This document shows, one piece after another, positions 17,453 to 27,567 of a stretch of DNA of 64,000 bases. Each line of letters starts with the position of its first letter. The stretch's first letter is position 1. Both the position numbers and the translations under genes were made by a program. This DNA is from Anabaena sp. PCC 7108 (lineage in GTDB: Bacteria > Cyanobacteriota > Cyanobacteriia > Cyanobacteriales > Nostocaceae), in assembly GCF_000332135.1 (NCBI RefSeq), contig NZ_KB235896.1, positions 2,243,403 to 2,307,402 of the forward strand, read 5' to 3'. The notes under the pieces are model-generated. The model was not told the origin of the DNA and did not search any database. It worked only from the letters and a program-made list of their open reading frames with translations.

Positions 17453-18418
17453 ATGAATATAAATTTAACCTCAGAAGTAATTTGGAATTTAGTCTTAACC
17501 AGTCTGATAGGTTTATGGCTAATTTGGCAGGCTGTAAAGATAAACTCTGAGATTGATATATTAAAAGTATCAGTTGACTGGTTTAGCGATAGACCTATTA
17601 TTTTACCTTCCTTACTTTTTTTAGTTTCTCCATTTTTGTCAACATATATTTTCCATAATCTACCACCAAATTTTAATCAGATTTTTGACAATAAAATCCT
17701 TGTACAAGTATTAACAACTTTTGGAGCAATTATAAGTCTATACATTGGAAACAGAATTTTAGAAAGCTTTAGGAAAACTCAGGAGCAAAAGAAAATAGCG
17801 AAGATACTTATTGCAGGTATGGAAGCTCACATTGAGGACTTTGAAAAACTTAATATTAATATAAAAAAATGGATATCTAAATTACAAAGAGAATCTCTTG
17901 AGAGGATGTTTAACAACATAAAAAAAGATTATATATATGAATCTGCTCTCAAATCAGTTGGAATTTTTGAAATTAAATATATAGATATAATTTCCAAATA
18001 TTCCAGAAAATTAAACCATATTACAGATGAAATATTGAATATTTATGAATTAGACCAAAATCAAAAAACATATAGAGTTACTTCGGGTTTAGAGTCTTAC
18101 TTAGATAATCTAAAAAAACAAATTAATATGCTGACTATATCTGCACTGTTAAATAGTATGATTCTAAGTAGAGAAATACTTCAGCATGAAGATAAAGTCA
18201 AGGAGTATAAGATTAAAATAAAACGTAAATATACTTCAGAAATAAGTAACTGGAAAGACAAGCAAGAATTCTGGAAAGAGAAAATACAGTTGCATCCAAT
18301 ATCACCAGAGCTTCAAATATTATTGAAAGAGTATAGTCAATTTCCAGAAATTGAGCATTATTTTAAACTCAACTTAGAATATTTTAGTAATTCATCTGCA
18401 CAGAATTTAAATGAATGA
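17453..18418 (+). CDS. Membrane protein of unknown function, 321 aa
   Basis: Three hydrophobic segments lie at about residues 9-28, 47-67 and 82-103; the remaining two thirds is charged, Lys/Ile/Asn-rich and predicted helical, probably cytosolic. No family is recognised. It is more AT-rich than the neighbouring transporter genes and lies on the opposite strand within a locus that otherwise looks like one sugar ABC operon, which suggests acquisition together with, or next to, the toxin-antitoxin pair. No partner effector gene is visible. Confidence 0.65.
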   Translation: MNINLTSEVIWNLVLTSLIGLWLIWQAVKINSEIDILKVSVDWFSDRPIILPSLLFLVSPFLSTYIFHNLPPNFNQIFDNKILVQVLTTFGAIISLYIGNRILESFRKTQEQKKIAKILIAGMEAHIEDFEKLNINIKKWISKLQRESLERMFNNIKKDYIYESALKSVGIFEIKYIDIISKYSRKLNHITDEILNIYELDQNQKTYRVTSGLESYLDNLKKQINMLTISALLNSMILSREILQHEDKVKEYKIKIKRKYTSEISNWKDKQEFWKEKIQLHPISPELQILLKEYSQFPEIEHYFKLNLEYFSNSSAQNLNE

Positions 18419-18459
18419 GAAATTATTTTTTTGCGATCGCTTGATAATCAAGACAGTAA

Positions 18460-19704
18460 CTATTCCATCATTTTAATCTGCTGATTAGCATTATTTTCCG
18501 CCCTCAACATCGCCTGATTTAACGGCTGTTCTCCCAACAAAGCACTAATAAATTGATTATCAAAATTATTCGCAATTGCGGCTGGATATTTCCCCACTTG
18601 CCAAGGAGTAGCATAATCAACACCCGCAACTAAAGCAGACCTGAAATTATCTTGATCATACCCTAATTTCTCGGCTACAGATTTACGAGTTGGTAAAGCA
18701 AAACCTTTACCTGTCCACTTTTCCATTCCTTCTTTTCCGGTGAGGTAAGAAATTAATTTCCAAGCTGCTTGTTTATGTTTTGTTTGCTTATTCATCACAT
18801 AGGCAACAGTATAAACCATCGTCCCTTTTTTGTTATTAATAGTAGGAACTTCTGCGGTAGCAAAATCTATCTGCGGGAAGGTTTCTTGCAGATAAGGAAT
18901 AGCCCAATTTCCTTCTATTACCATTGATACTTTACCTTGACCAAACATATCACTACCAGAACTAGCACCAACATCGGATTTTAAAACTGAAGTTCGCTCT
19001 TTTTGATATTGGTCAATTACCAAATTTAAGCCTTTTAACCCAGATTCACTAGCAAAAGTAGCATTACCTTTTTTATCAACTATTTTCCCGCCATAAGCTT
19101 TAATTTTATATGCCTGACGTGCTAATTCTGGACTTTCACCAAAACCATATTTATTAAGTTTACCTGTTAATTGTTGAGAATAGCTGCGTAATTCATTCCA
19201 AGTATTTGGGGGACTATCCAAACCTGCTTTACTGAAAGCTTTTTTGTTATAAAATAGGGCTAAGGTTGAATAGTCTTTAGGCAGTCCATAAATGTGTTTT
19301 TGATATTTAAAGCTATTCAGTAAATTCTCTTCAAAATCTGCTAAATCAAATTCTGGTGTGATGTAATTATCTAAAGGTTCTAAGACATTTTGACTCATTA
19401 AAAAAGGAGCTTCTAAGGCATCAAGATAAAATACATCTGGTGCGGCTTCTCCAATTAAGCGAGTTTTAATTACATCCATGTATTGATCAGAAATGACCTC
19501 ATATTTAACTTTGATATTTGGATGTTTAACTTCAAAGTCTTGTAATACCTGTTTGAGAAGTTTTTGTTCTACAGGAGAACCACCCCAACCACTGAGTTTA
19601 ATAGTCACTGATGATTTACTGGGTGGTAGATGATGACAACTGATAACAATGATAGCCACAGTTATCAATAATCCCCAAAAATATAACCACTTGCTTTTGT
19701 TCAC
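18460..19704 (-). CDS. Sugar ABC transporter substrate-binding lipoprotein
   Basis: 414 aa. The N-terminus is a lipoprotein signal: a hydrophobic stretch ending VISC, with C23 as the likely lipidated residue. The rest fits family 1 extracellular solute-binding proteins (MalE-like), for example VTIKLSGWGG near the start, APDVFYLDA, the segment LALFYNKKAF, and KHKQAAWKLISYLTG late. It should deliver an oligosaccharide or polyol to the two permeases at 14615-16356. Separation from them by a toxin-antitoxin pair is unusual. Confidence 0.9.
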   Translation of the reverse strand: MNKSKWLYFWGLLITVAIIVISCHHLPPSKSSVTIKLSGWGGSPVEQKLLKQVLQDFEVKHPNIKVKYEVISDQYMDVIKTRLIGEAAPDVFYLDALEAPFLMSQNVLEPLDNYITPEFDLADFEENLLNSFKYQKHIYGLPKDYSTLALFYNKKAFSKAGLDSPPNTWNELRSYSQQLTGKLNKYGFGESPELARQAYKIKAYGGKIVDKKGNATFASESGLKGLNLVIDQYQKERTSVLKSDVGASSGSDMFGQGKVSMVIEGNWAIPYLQETFPQIDFATAEVPTINNKKGTMVYTVAYVMNKQTKHKQAAWKLISYLTGKEGMEKWTGKGFALPTRKSVAEKLGYDQDNFRSALVAGVDYATPWQVGKYPAAIANNFDNQFISALLGEQPLNQAMLRAENNANQQIKMME

Positions 19705-19862
19705 AAATAGATAAAAGTCTCTCTCACTTTATTTATAGCTTCTGTAACTAAGGAAAGATATTTAACCAATTTAAAGTTTTGTTGAGAAATGCTAGATAAA
19801 ATAACAAACAATTATCATTAATTGAACTTCTGCTATATTACGTCACCTGTAGACGATAGTTT

Positions 19863-21254
19863 ATGGATTCTTTTCCGGTTGAAATAGCTGCATCTTTAAA
19901 TCTAGAAATTTCTCAGATCGATTCATCACCAATAGTTCTTTCTCCTAGCGCACAACCTAACAATCAATTTCCTAAAAATGCAATTCGTACCAGTTTACAA
20001 GCCTCTACAGCAGATGCTATTTTTTCAGGAATTTTCTCTCTGACTACTGGTGGAATTTTGCTTAGTAATTTGTTGGTAGAGTTAGGTGCGAGTCCATTTA
20101 TATTTGGAATGCTATACTCAATTCCCATGCTGGTGAATCTTATTCAACCCTTGGGTGCTTATTTCTCAGAACGCACTACTAGTCGCTTTCAATATTCGCT
20201 TCTAACTTATGGAACTTCTCGCTTACTGTGGCTGATTTTAGTAATTGGTATTGTTGGTGTCAATTACGGAGTTGTTAACTCTCAGCAATTGATAATATTA
20301 ACATTATTAATTGTTTGTTTTAGCCATTTTTTGGGAGGTTTAGGCAGCGCATCTTGGCTGAGTTGGGTAGCAATAATTGTGCCTCGGCGTTTGCGAGGTA
20401 GGTATTTTGGAATACGTAATAGTGCTGCCAGCTTAACAAATTTAGTTTGTGTACCTTTGACTGGTTTTGCTGTATCACATTGGTATGGTGGCACTATTCA
20501 AGGTTATGGAGTAGTTCTATTTGTAGGTATTATTTTAGGAATAATGGGGTTAGGTTGTCAGTATTTCAAAATTGATGTGAATCCCAAATTACAAAATACA
20601 TTTCATGCCAATTCATCACCAGAAATAACTGCATCAATACCCATTTCTCAAAATTATGTGACTGAAAATATGCAGCAAAACTCTAATTTTTGGAGATTTC
20701 TGCTTTATTTCAGTTTATGGATACTATCGATTAATCTTAGCGCCCCATTTTTTAATTTCTATCTACTGGAAATATTGAATTTAGATGTGAGTTGGGTAAC
20801 TGTTTATGTCAGTATTCAAGCGGGGGCAAATCTACTGATGTTAATTCTGTGGGGTAAACTAGCAGACAAAATCGGTAATCGTCCAATTTTAATTGTGATT
20901 GGGATTCTGGTTGCAGTTACCCCGTTGCTATGGCTTTTAATTGGTAATAGTAGCCTGACATTCTGGCTATGGTTGCCACTATTACACATTTTTATTGGTG
21001 GTACTGGGGCAGCAATTGATTTATGTAATAACAATATGATGTTAGGAATTGCCCCATCAAAAAACCAATCTATCTATTTTGCGATCGCTGCGGCTGCGGC
21101 TGGAGTAACTGGTGCGTTAGGGACAACAATTGGTGGTTTTATTGCCCAATTCCCTCAATTTGGAGGTTTACTAGGGTTATTTGCCCTTTCTAGTATTTGC
21201 CGACTCGCTGCACTTATCCCACTAATTTTTGTTCAGGAAAAAGGGAATAGGTGA
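19863..21254 (+). CDS. Major facilitator superfamily transporter
   Basis: 463 aa with about 12 hydrophobic segments after a 45-residue polar N-terminus. The loop RRLRGRYFGIRN after segment 4 and LWGKLADKIGNRP between segments 8 and 9 are MFS-type signatures. A central loop of about 50 residues separates the two six-helix halves. It is divergent from the sugar-binding lipoprotein gene, sharing a 158-base intergenic region. Substrate is unknown. Confidence 0.85.
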   Translation: MDSFPVEIAASLNLEISQIDSSPIVLSPSAQPNNQFPKNAIRTSLQASTADAIFSGIFSLTTGGILLSNLLVELGASPFIFGMLYSIPMLVNLIQPLGAYFSERTTSRFQYSLLTYGTSRLLWLILVIGIVGVNYGVVNSQQLIILTLLIVCFSHFLGGLGSASWLSWVAIIVPRRLRGRYFGIRNSAASLTNLVCVPLTGFAVSHWYGGTIQGYGVVLFVGIILGIMGLGCQYFKIDVNPKLQNTFHANSSPEITASIPISQNYVTENMQQNSNFWRFLLYFSLWILSINLSAPFFNFYLLEILNLDVSWVTVYVSIQAGANLLMLILWGKLADKIGNRPILIVIGILVAVTPLLWLLIGNSSLTFWLWLPLLHIFIGGTGAAIDLCNNNMMLGIAPSKNQSIYFAIAAAAAGVTGALGTTIGGFIAQFPQFGGLLGLFALSSICRLAALIPLIFVQEKGNR

Positions 21255-21270
21255 TTGGTAATGGATTATT

Positions 21271-21380
21271 GGCGTTGCATAATTGCGGGATGATTTGAGA
21301 ATCCGCATCAATATATATATAATCACCGCGTCTGGAGTGTCCCCGCGTCAGCCTCAATCATCCCCTTATTCAGCAACGCC
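21271..21380. mobile_element. MITE-like element with GGCGTTGC ends
   Basis: Bases 21271-21278 (GGCGTTGC) and 21373-21380 (GCAACGCC) form the ends of an inverted repeat that continues inward as GGGATGATTTGAG against CTCAATCATCCCC. Flanking GGATTATT occurs on both sides and could be part of the terminal repeat or a target duplication. The core holds a GTGTCCCCGCGTC phrase also seen near 5.68 kb. No ORF of its own. Confidence 0.6.
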
Positions 21381-21419
21381 GGATTATTAATCTCCCCATC
21401 TCCCCATCTCCTCAATCTT

Positions 21420-22370
21420 TTACTCCGCAGCTGTTGAACTCAAACTCATTGTTTCCCACAAAACCATATTTGGTGTAGTTGGTAGAGGTTGGTGCAAAGC
21501 AATTAGCTGTGCCAATGTATTTTTTAATTGGGTACGAGATACAATATCATCCACAAACCCATGCTTGAGTAAATCTTCGGCCGTTTGGAAATCTTCGGGT
21601 AATTTTTCCCGTAAGGTTTGCTCAATTACGCGTCTTCCAGCAAAACCAATAGTAGCTTTAGGTTCGGCGATAATAACATCACCTAACATTGCGAAACTAG
21701 CCGTAACGCCTCCTGTGGTTGGATTTGTTAACACGGGAATGTATAATAAGCGGGCATCTTGATGGCGTTGTAGAGCTGCGGAAATTTTCGCCATTTGCAT
21801 TAATGACAGCATTCCCTCTTGCATTCTTGCACCGCCAGAAGTGCAAATGATAACTACAGGATAACGGCGTTGTGTAGCTTGTTCAATCATGCGGGTGAGT
21901 TTTTCACCAACAACAGAACCCATGCTACCACCCATAAACCGGAAGTCCATGACTCCTAAAGCGATGGGTAAACCGTTGATTTGACCTAAGCCTGTTTTGA
22001 CTGCGTCTATTAAACCGATTTTTTCTTGAGTTTCCCGCAAGCGATCGCTGTACGGTTTACGATCTCTAAATTGTAAAGGATCAGTGGGGCGTAAATGCTC
22101 ATCCAGTGGTTTCCATGTATTTGCATCTATCAATTGACGGATTCGCTCATCACTATCCACCCGATTATGATGACCACATTCAACACAGACCATTTGATTG
22201 GCTTTTAAATCTTTGGCATAAGTTAAAACACCACACTTAGAGCATTTGTGCCACAGTCCATCAGCAATTTCACGTTCTTGTCGGTCTAGACTGCTAGAAC
22301 CAGGTTTACGGCGATTAGCAAACCAATCAAACAGAGACTTTAAACCGCGTGATTCTTCGTTGTTCGCCAT
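21420..22370 (-). CDS. accD: Acetyl-CoA carboxylase carboxyltransferase beta subunit
   Basis: 316 aa. An N-terminal zinc ribbon is formed by C43-x2-C46 and C62-x2-C65. The crotonase-like carboxyltransferase core follows, with [19 protein letters not shown] and the oxyanion segment [11 protein letters not shown]. With AccA it moves the carboxyl group from carboxybiotin to acetyl-CoA, the first step of fatty-acid synthesis. Length is typical of cyanobacterial AccD. AccA, AccB and AccC are not in the window. Confidence 0.96.
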   Translation of the reverse strand: MANNEESRGLKSLFDWFANRRKPGSSSLDRQEREIADGLWHKCSKCGVLTYAKDLKANQMVCVECGHHNRVDSDERIRQLIDANTWKPLDEHLRPTDPLQFRDRKPYSDRLRETQEKIGLIDAVKTGLGQINGLPIALGVMDFRFMGGSMGSVVGEKLTRMIEQATQRRYPVVIICTSGGARMQEGMLSLMQMAKISAALQRHQDARLLYIPVLTNPTTGGVTASFAMLGDVIIAEPKATIGFAGRRVIEQTLREKLPEDFQTAEDLLKHGFVDDIVSRTQLKNTLAQLIALHQPLPTTPNMVLWETMSLSSTAAE

Positions 22371-22849
22371 TTTTATCTTATGTAAGTGGGTATGAGGTCA
22401 AAAACAGGTCAATTCGGTATAAATTGACCATTGCCACTAGGGAAGTGGGTATTGAAAATTGTAGATTTTAGATTGATGATTTCTTTTAATTGACTAAATC
22501 ATCTAATTAAGATTCTCAGCAATTTGGACTTGATTTCAGCGACTTTTGTATCAATCTTAACGAAAATAATGATGTCAATACTAATGTTTTCCTGCTGTAA
22601 TAGAATACTTAGTATTTGCCAACTGTATATTGCTATTTGAGGTTAATGCAAGTTATGGGCTAATTGTACCAAAATCTCAAGTTCCAAGTGGGTAATGGAG
22701 ATGACAGTCATGGGTTAATAGGTACATGATCAGAAAAAAGACATTTAAAATTTGTTTTTGAATTTTGTTCACGGAGTCTCTCCATAGCTCAGGGGAAAGT
22801 AGAAAAGGAAATCCGAGGGATTTTGAATTTTGACTTTGTTGCCTATATT
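22371..22849. other. Intergenic region upstream of accD
   Basis: About 480 AT-rich bases between two minus-strand genes. It should hold the accD promoter. No gene, tRNA or convincing terminator was found. Confidence 0.4.
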
Positions 22850-23671
22850 TCAAGATACAGGAACAAATAACCGCAGATAGTTAGACAAAATAGCTTGGCC
22901 GCTAAATACAGTAATGACAGCACCCAAAGCTAAGAAAGGCCCAAAAGGCATCTTTTGTCCCATTTGATGACGTGACAGCATAATAGCCCCTCCACCTATC
23001 AATACTCCTAAGCTGCACGCCATGAAACTCGCTATCAATAAATATCTCCAACCTAACCAAGCTCCCATCATGGCTGCTAATTTAGCATCACCTGCACCCA
23101 TGACAGCTTTACCAAAAGCGATAGAACCCAAGATAGAAATTCCATCAAATAGCCATAAGCCAATGACAGTACCAGCTATGGCAGCTATCAGGTGATTTGT
23201 TAAACCTACCCAGTTAGCTGTTGATAGTAAACCCACAGCCATTTGAAAAACTATTCCCAAAATCAAACCTGACTTGGTTAGTGGATTTGGTAAAGTCATC
23301 GTATCTAAATCTATCAGGGATAGGGCTAATAACCAACTACAAAAAGCCCAATAACCGATTGTCCAAATCGAAAATTGAAAAACCCAAAATGTTATCAAAA
23401 ACATTATGCCTGTTAATGCTTCTACCACAGGATAACGGGGAGAAATCTTGTTTTTACAATAACGACATCGCCCTTTTAACCACAACCAGCCAAACACTGG
23501 TACATTATCGTGAGCTTTGAGTCTATTTAAGCATTGAGGACAACGAGAAGGCGGCCAAAGCACTGATAATCCAGAAGGTAGTCGATAAACCACAACATTG
23601 ATAAAGCTACCAATAGATGTACCCAAAGCAAAGACAATGATACTCGCAGGGACAACAATCAAAATGTCCAT
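22850..23671 (-). CDS. pilD: Type IV prepilin peptidase / methyltransferase
   Basis: 273 aa polytopic protein. The N-terminal methyltransferase region carries two Cys pairs, C44-x2-C47 and C69-x2-C72. The aspartate protease sites are D121 in SLIDLDTMTLP and D195 in GAGDAKL, the GxGD signature. It removes the leader peptide of type IV pilins and pseudopilins and methylates the new N-terminus at the plasma membrane, as needed for pili, motility and DNA uptake. No pilin genes adjoin it. Confidence 0.95.
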   Translation of the reverse strand: MDILIVVPASIIVFALGTSIGSFINVVVYRLPSGLSVLWPPSRCPQCLNRLKAHDNVPVFGWLWLKGRCRYCKNKISPRYPVVEALTGIMFLITFWVFQFSIWTIGYWAFCSWLLALSLIDLDTMTLPNPLTKSGLILGIVFQMAVGLLSTANWVGLTNHLIAAIAGTVIGLWLFDGISILGSIAFGKAVMGAGDAKLAAMMGAWLGWRYLLIASFMACSLGVLIGGGAIMLSRHQMGQKMPFGPFLALGAVITVFSGQAILSNYLRLFVPVS

Positions 23672-23680
23672 ATAATTAGT

Positions 23681-23708
23681 TACCAGTTACCAGTTACCAG
23701 TTATCAGT
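23681..23708. repeat. Heptamer tandem repeat (STRR), TACCAGT x4
   Basis: Three perfect TACCAGT units and one TATCAGT lie just upstream of pilD. Heptameric STRRs of this kind are typical of heterocystous cyanobacteria. Other arrays lie at 46367 and 61871. Confidence 0.8.
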
Positions 23709-23736
23709 TTTTAGCGAATCACCTCTTCACCAATTA

Positions 23737-23997
23737 CTAATACATATAGGATTCAATTTGATTTAACGGCACAAAACACTCTTGCGGTAACAAGACTGGG
23801 TGTTGAGTGAAAATCACCTTACCCCGATAAGTTACGCGACTAATTGCTACTCCTGAAGGTTGCCCAACGATTTCGGGATGTACCTCACAGTATGTATAGT
23901 AAATGTGACCAGCCGCTTTGATGACAGTGGGATCAACCAAAGGCGGATGGTTTTTTGGGGCGGAAAAATTCGCCTGTCCTTGTTGTGCAGCGTACAC
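23737..23997 (-). CDS. Conserved-looking hypothetical protein, 86 aa
   Basis: Starts with GTG at 23997. A small soluble protein without membrane segments; notable parts are HIYYTYCEVHPEI and VFTQ/LLPQECFVPLNQIE-type regions. No family is recognised. It lies between leuB and pilD on the same strand, with about 90 bases to leuB. Coding is supported by composition and lack of a competing frame. Confidence 0.6.
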   Translation of the reverse strand: MYAAQQGQANFSAPKNHPPLVDPTVIKAAGHIYYTYCEVHPEIVGQPSGVAISRVTYRGKVIFTQHPVLLPQECFVPLNQIESYMY

Positions 23998-24088
23998 TAT
24001 TGGTGTTTATGTGATTTATAGATTTGCTTCTAGTTTATCCGAAACTTTTAGCAAAAAATGTTAAAATCCTCAAGCCATAATCAGGGAA

Positions 24089-25177
24089 TTATTTTGCTTC
24101 TAGAATTTGAATCAATGCATCGCCCATAGCACGACAACCCAACAGATTCATTCCTAAAGACATGATATCCCCAGTGCGATCGCCTTGTTGTAAAACTTGT
24201 AACACTCCATTTTCAATCAAATCCGCCGCCTCTGGCTGGTTTAACCCATAGCGTAACATCATCGCTGCACTCAAAATCTGTGCCAAAGGATTAGCTTTAT
24301 CAAGTCCGGCAATATCTGGGGCGGAACCATGAACAGGTTCATATACACCAGGGCCAGAAGCTCCCAAACTCGCAGAAGGTAACATCCCAATACTACCAGT
24401 CAGCATCGCAGCCGCATCAGACAGAATATCACCAAACAAATTCCCGGTAACGATAGTATCAAACTGTTTAGGAGAGCGTACTAACTGCATAGCAGCATTA
24501 TCTACATATAAATGAGATAGTTCAATATCTGGATATTCTGAAGCCAGCTTACTTATTCCTTCTCGCCACAGTTGAGATACTTCTAAAACATTAGCCTTAT
24601 CCACAGAACAGAGTTTTCCACCCCGTTTTCGTGCTGTTTCAAAAGCTACTCGCCCAATACGATCAATTTCTGATTCTGTGTAAACCATTGTATTTACACC
24701 ACGTCTTTCTCCAGTTTCACTAGCAAAAATACCTTTGGGTTTACCGAAATAAATCCCGCCCGTGAGTTCGCGCACCACCATAATATCCACACCTTCCACT
24801 ACTTCTCGTTTTAAGGTAGAAGCGTCAATTAACTGGGGCAAAATTTTGGCTGGACGTAAATTGGCAAATAGTTCTAAACCCGCCCGCAGCCCTAACAAAC
24901 CCGCTTCAGGACGCTGATTAGAAGGCAGAGAATCCCATTTGTAACCACCAATCGCAGCGAGTAATACAGCATCGCTATTGCGACACATAGCCAAGGTAGT
25001 TGAGGGTAAGGGTTCACCTGTTTCGTCAATTGCTGCACCGCCAATTAAGGCTGTTTGAAATTCAAACTGAATATCAAAGCGCTTCCCTACAAGTTTTAGC
25101 ACATCCACCGCTACATTCATAATTTCGGGGCCAATGCCATCACCAGGGAGTAGGGTAATGCGATAGTTTTGAGTCAT
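24089..25177 (-). CDS. leuB: 3-isopropylmalate dehydrogenase
   Basis: 362 aa. The protein starts with the beta-decarboxylating dehydrogenase segment [15 protein letters not shown]. Further signatures are [11 protein letters not shown], the substrate-binding [11 protein letters not shown], and the NAD-site region [15 protein letters not shown] with [12 protein letters not shown] and HGSAPDIAG. It catalyses the oxidative decarboxylation of 3-isopropylmalate in leucine biosynthesis, in the cytosol. Other leucine genes are absent, as is common in cyanobacteria. Confidence 0.97.
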   Translation of the reverse strand: MTQNYRITLLPGDGIGPEIMNVAVDVLKLVGKRFDIQFEFQTALIGGAAIDETGEPLPSTTLAMCRNSDAVLLAAIGGYKWDSLPSNQRPEAGLLGLRAGLELFANLRPAKILPQLIDASTLKREVVEGVDIMVVRELTGGIYFGKPKGIFASETGERRGVNTMVYTESEIDRIGRVAFETARKRGGKLCSVDKANVLEVSQLWREGISKLASEYPDIELSHLYVDNAAMQLVRSPKQFDTIVTGNLFGDILSDAAAMLTGSIGMLPSASLGASGPGVYEPVHGSAPDIAGLDKANPLAQILSAAMMLRYGLNQPEAADLIENGVLQVLQQGDRTGDIMSLGMNLLGCRAMGDALIQILEAK

Positions 25178-26049
25178 AACTAGTTGTGATGATGTAAAAG
25201 TTTAGGCAGATTTATTATCATACCGAGCAAAATGTACCTATGGAGTTTTAAATTTGGGAGAACAAATCACTAATGTGATTAAATTGACTCAAAAGTAAAG
25301 CAGAATATTGGGAATAAGAATACTGATTAATGCCAGATATATTATATTTTCGTAATCAATACTGTAGCCATTAATTTGCGATATATAGAGGAAATAGCCC
25401 TAAATTAGTAATTACAGTTCAGATGTATTAAGTTAATTATGATAATATAATTATTTTTTATACACAATAAATGTGCTTATTTTGTCATTACTAGGGATTT
25501 TAAAATGATTCTTGATATTGATAATGCTTGTATTTATACAACATAATTTTATACTTGATAAAAACAAACTTTAAATATTAAATAAAGTATATTTTCTTGA
25601 ATATGAAGAGTATGTAAAATATGGATATTTAATCTAGACAATTACCTCAAATAAATTAAGATGTATTTGAACAAATAAACTTGGTATTGCTAAATAGCAA
25701 GATAAAATACACCAGAAACACAAAGTTTATTACATTAGTGACAGGTGAAAAATACCCTTGCTTTTGTGAATAAAAATTCTGCTTTAAACTTTCAAAAAGA
25801 CAAAGCATAAAGCGAACTTTAAAGATGATTTCAGGGAAGAAAGCAGTTCGCGTAATATTAAGCTACAAACAAATCCACGTCAATGCACATTTTTTTATAC
25901 CAGGTTGCAATAACATTTTTCATTAACATTAGTAATTGGCAAATTGGATGCAGCCTTTGTCTATCAGAAATGGTTTCTGGGTATTTTTTCGCGTTTCAAA
26001 TTAGCAAGACCTAGTTTCCGAACAGCTTCATTAAAATTCGGAGAAAACT
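25178..26049. other. Long AT-rich region upstream of the RTX gene
   Basis: About 870 bases with very low GC content and no ORF longer than about 20 codons on either strand. GGAG lies about 8 bases before the RTX ATG. No recognised RNA, repeat family or operator; the length suggests a long regulatory or 5' untranslated region for the RTX protein. Confidence 0.45.
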
Positions 26050-27264
26050 ATGACACGTTACGTTGGCGACGACAATCAAAATATCATTGTTGGAACAAAT
26101 GATAATGATCAATTTCTCGGTTTACTGGGAGATGATAACCTAGATGGTCGAGAGGGTAATGACACGATCAAAGGTGGTGCAGGTAACGATGTGATATTCG
26201 GTGGTAATGACGGAGATGCAATCTATGGTGAAGCTGGTGATGACACAATCTATGCCGGTGAAGGGCGCGATGTTCTGAATGGTGGCACAGGTAACGATAC
26301 CCTCTATGGTGAAGGAGGAGACGATACTTATATCGTTGATAGCCTAGGAGATGTTGTTAGTGAAGATAATGTTTCTGGTGGTGACGCAGGCGGTATTGAT
26401 ACAGTCCGATCTTCTGTGAGTTGGACTTTAGGTCATAATTTTGAATATCTCGTCCTTACAGGCACAGATGCCATTGATGGTACTGGCAATGGATTGAACA
26501 ATATTATCAAAGGTAATAGTGCCGATAATATCCTCTCTGGTGGCGCTGGTAATGACACTCTGGAAGGTAACGCTGGCAACGACACAATCTACGGTGGTGA
26601 TGGACGTGATGTCTTAAATGGTGGTACTGGCGACGATACCCTCTATGGTGGAGCAGGTGACGATACTTACATCGTTGATAGCCTAGGGGATGTTGTCAGT
26701 GAAGATAATGCTTCTGGTACTGATACAGTTAGGTCTTCTGTGAGTTGGATTTTAGGTGATAATGTAGAATACCTTGTCCTCACTGCCACCGATAGCATTA
26801 ATGGTACTGGCAATGAATTGAACAATATCATCAAAGGTAATAGTGCCGATAATGTCCTCTCTGGTGAGGCTGGTAATGACACTATTGAAGGTAACGAGGG
26901 TAACGACACCCTCTATGGTGGTACTGGCAACGATCGCTTGACTGGTGGTGTTGGCTCTGATATCTTCGGCTTCAATAATTTTAGTGAAGGTGTTGATACC
27001 ATTACTGACTTCAACGTAGCTGACGACTTTATTCAAGTATCCGCTGCTGGTTTTGCTGGTGGTTTAACCGCAGGTTTATTCGATGCTGGTCAATTTACCA
27101 TTGGTTCAGCTGCGACAAGCAGCGATCAGCGATTTATCTATAACAGCGCTACTGGCCAACTATTTTTTGACGCAGATGGAAATGGTAGCGGCGCTCAGAC
27201 ACAATTCGCTAAGTTATCGACAGGATTAGCTCTCACTGATGCAAATTTCAGTGTTATTGCCTAA
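26050..27264 (+). CDS. RTX-type calcium-binding repeat protein
   Basis: 404 aa, acidic, no N-terminal signal peptide. Glycine-rich nonapeptides (GNDTLYGG-like) occur in three blocks: about residues 25-95, 160-205 and 270-315. Between them two near-duplicate segments of about 65 residues contain DTYIVDSLGDVVSED, then SVSW and NEYLVLT-like stretches. The C-terminal 80 residues (from DTITDFNVADDFIQV) resemble the secretion-signal region of type I secretion substrates. Calcium-dependent folding outside the cell is the family expectation. No catalytic domain is seen, so it may be structural or surface-layer-like. No type I exporter genes are adjacent. Confidence 0.88.
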   Translation: MTRYVGDDNQNIIVGTNDNDQFLGLLGDDNLDGREGNDTIKGGAGNDVIFGGNDGDAIYGEAGDDTIYAGEGRDVLNGGTGNDTLYGEGGDDTYIVDSLGDVVSEDNVSGGDAGGIDTVRSSVSWTLGHNFEYLVLTGTDAIDGTGNGLNNIIKGNSADNILSGGAGNDTLEGNAGNDTIYGGDGRDVLNGGTGDDTLYGGAGDDTYIVDSLGDVVSEDNASGTDTVRSSVSWILGDNVEYLVLTATDSINGTGNELNNIIKGNSADNVLSGEAGNDTIEGNEGNDTLYGGTGNDRLTGGVGSDIFGFNNFSEGVDTITDFNVADDFIQVSAAGFAGGLTAGLFDAGQFTIGSAATSSDQRFIYNSATGQLFFDADGNGSGAQTQFAKLSTGLALTDANFSVIA

Positions 27265-27337
27265 TTTCGACATTGAATTCAATTGTCCAGAGTTTACGAG
27301 ACTGACGAAAAGCAAGATAAATTGATCCTATGGAAGT

Positions 27338-27375
27338 CCACCTCTTTAACAACATGAAGGGGTGGTATTTTTTTT
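27338..27375 (+). terminator. Rho-independent terminator after the RTX gene
   Basis: CCACCTCTT (27338-27346) pairs with AAGGGGTGG (27357-27365), with one G-U pair, around a 10-base loop, followed by TATTTTTTTT. It is 73 bases beyond the RTX stop codon. Confidence 0.8.
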
Positions 27376-27567
27376 CAATTACTCCCTTCCCACCAGAAGA
27401 ATAGAGATTAAATAAACCGCAAAGACGCATAGACGCGGAGTGGCTTCTCGCCAGGTAGAACGTGTATCGCTAAAGCTAAAGCTTGTTTCTATTTCCGAAA
27501 CAGGAGTGACAAATGTTGTAGAAAAAGGTTAGCTTAACGGATAATCACAAGCCGCACTTCAGCAGCT

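Noticed and set aside
26140-26960. Regularly spaced repeats in the RTX gene considered as a CRISPR array
   Set aside because: The repeats are in-frame glycine-rich nonapeptide codons in an intact ORF.
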